A program made the position numbers and the translations under genes. Below the pieces are notes generated by a model that saw only the letters and a program-made list of their open reading frames with translations, ran no database searches and was not told the DNA's origin. A DNA stretch of 64,000 bases from contig NZ_AASE01000001.1 in NCBI RefSeq assembly GCF_000168715.1, forward strand, positions 116,153-180,152. The letters run 5' to 3'. Positions 63,248 through 64,000 of the stretch are shown one piece after another. Within the stretch, counting starts at the first letter, position 1; the number at the start of each line of letters is the position of its first letter. This stretch comes from Chlorobium ferrooxidans DSM 13031 (GTDB taxonomy: Bacteria > Bacteroidota > Chlorobiia > Chlorobiales > Chlorobiaceae).

Positions 63248-64000
63248 TTGGCCTCACTCTCCGTTATCGTCCCTCTGCTTAATGAGCGGGAATCAATTCC
63301 TGAACTGATTGATCAGCTCTATCTTGCCATGGAGGAGCCGGAGCTGCGCACCCTCTTTCCTGATCCGTTCAGTTTTGAGATTATCATGGTGGATGATGGC
63401 TCAACCGACGGTTCAAACCGGGTTATTGAAGGGCTGATCGACTCCCGGCCTGAGCTCCGGCTGATCTCCTTTCAGAGAAATTTCGGCAAAACCGCCGCGC
63501 TATCGGCCGGATTCATGGCGGCAACCGGTGAGTATCTCTGCACGATTGACGCAGACCTGCAGGATGACCCCTTTGCCATCAAGACCTTGCTGAAAAAGCT
63601 GATGGAGGGCTATGATCTGGTCAGCGGGTGGAAGCAGAACCGCAAGGATCCGCTCTCCAAAACACTTCCATCAAAACTCTTCAATACGGTGACGCGCCTC
63701 TTTACCGGCATAACCATTCACGACTTCAACTGCGGGCTTAAAGTGTACCGCAGCGAGGTGACCCGCCGTCTGGAGCTGCATGGGGATATGCACCGCTACA
63801 TCCCGGTCATGGCCGAGTGGATGGGCTTCAAAATCACCGAACTGCCGGTGGCTCACCGGGCAAGGCAATTCGGCACCACCAAATACAGCTCCGCCCGCTT
63901 TTTACCCGGACTCTTTGATTTTCTCTCGGTGCTCTTTATTACCCGCTACCTTCGCCGACCCATGCATTTTTTCGGTATGGCCGGGCTTGGCAGCTTTCTC
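63248..64000 (+). CDS. DPM1/ArnC-like glycosyltransferase (partial, runs off window)
   Basis: A family 2 glycosyltransferase whose first 251 codons lie in the window. It has LSVIVPLLNERESIPEL, IIMVDDGSTDGSN, CTIDADLQDDPF (metal site) and FNCGLKVYRSEV, followed by the beginning of a membrane segment at the window edge. It is a paralogue of the enzyme at 13457-14389. The start is given as TTG 63248 because the reading frame becomes family-like at once after it; no ATG fits upstream. Confidence 0.82.
   Translation, partial: MASLSVIVPLLNERESIPELIDQLYLAMEEPELRTLFPDPFSFEIIMVDDGSTDGSNRVIEGLIDSRPELRLISFQRNFGKTAALSAGFMAATGEYLCTIDADLQDDPFAIKTLLKKLMEGYDLVSGWKQNRKDPLSKTLPSKLFNTVTRLFTGITIHDFNCGLKVYRSEVTRRLELHGDMHRYIPVMAEWMGFKITELPVAHRARQFGTTKYSSARFLPGLFDFLSVLFITRYLRRPMHFFGMAGLGSFL

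Overview
The window looks like chromosome of a green sulfur bacterium (Chlorobiaceae; Chlorobium/Pelodictyon type). The call rests on the combination of a single-chain NADP isocitrate dehydrogenase (reductive TCA cycle), a carotenoid aromatic-ring synthase of the amine-oxidase plus Rieske type (chlorobactene/isorenieratene pathway), an ArsA-type ATPase with a C-terminal HSP20-like domain, a cytochrome bd operon in an otherwise anaerobic gene set, few strong Shine-Dalgarno sites, and several families of short intergenic repeats. I cannot name the species. No rRNA, tRNA, CRISPR array or complete insertion sequence was recognised.

Layout. 1-8.4 kb: end of an unknown gene, a secreted phosphatidylserine-decarboxylase-like protein, then cydA-cydB-cydD-cydC (oxygen-scavenging quinol oxidase and its assembly exporter) and a flavodoxin-fold quinone reductase. 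8.5-11.1 kb: small stress and transport genes (monooxygenase-fold protein, lipocalin, zinc-type cation efflux) and a candidate 37-residue membrane peptide. 11.3-15.3 kb: four overlapping genes for lipid-linked sugar or envelope modification (PAP2 phosphatase, ArnT-like and ArnC-like glycosyltransferases, flippase-like protein). 15.4-20.4 kb: recJ, fbp, ymdB-type phosphodiesterase, pirin. 20.5-22.7 kb: an A+T-rich orphan gene, an L,D-transpeptidase-like protein and a toxin-antitoxin pair. 22.7-32.5 kb, all minus strand: icd, fabI, arsA, aat, nitroreductase, a glycosyltransferase and a UvrD/PcrA helicase. 32.9-36.8 kb: GH13 amylase, yjbQ, dxs. 36.8-40.5 kb, minus: pgpA, pgsA, mutS2. 40.7-42.6 kb: an AbiE toxin-antitoxin pair bracketed by two near-identical inverted-repeat elements. 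42.8-49.9 kb, plus: pdxJ, rdgB, uppP, a PHP phosphoesterase, mlaE-mlaF-mlaD and a secreted serine hydrolase. 50.1-58.5 kb: crtU, queG, an orphan substrate-binding protein, a degenerate serine recombinase, purH and a tandem flavodoxin protein under a TetR regulator. 59.4-61.5 kb: phzF, then a caspase-like peptidase gene lying between a complete and a truncated copy of the same antitoxin gene. 61.7-64 kb: purN, queE and the start of a second dolichol-phosphate-mannose-synthase-like glycosyltransferase.

The most notable non-genic content is a family of about 105-155 bp elements with inverted ends (nine or ten copies or remnants). They sit almost flush against start or stop codons, and their outermost bases differ between copies yet stay complementary within each copy. 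A second, GTGGAC-rich repeat occurs just after two stop codons. The best candidate for an undescribed system is the caspase-like peptidase/duplicated antitoxin cassette at 60.37-61.51 kb.
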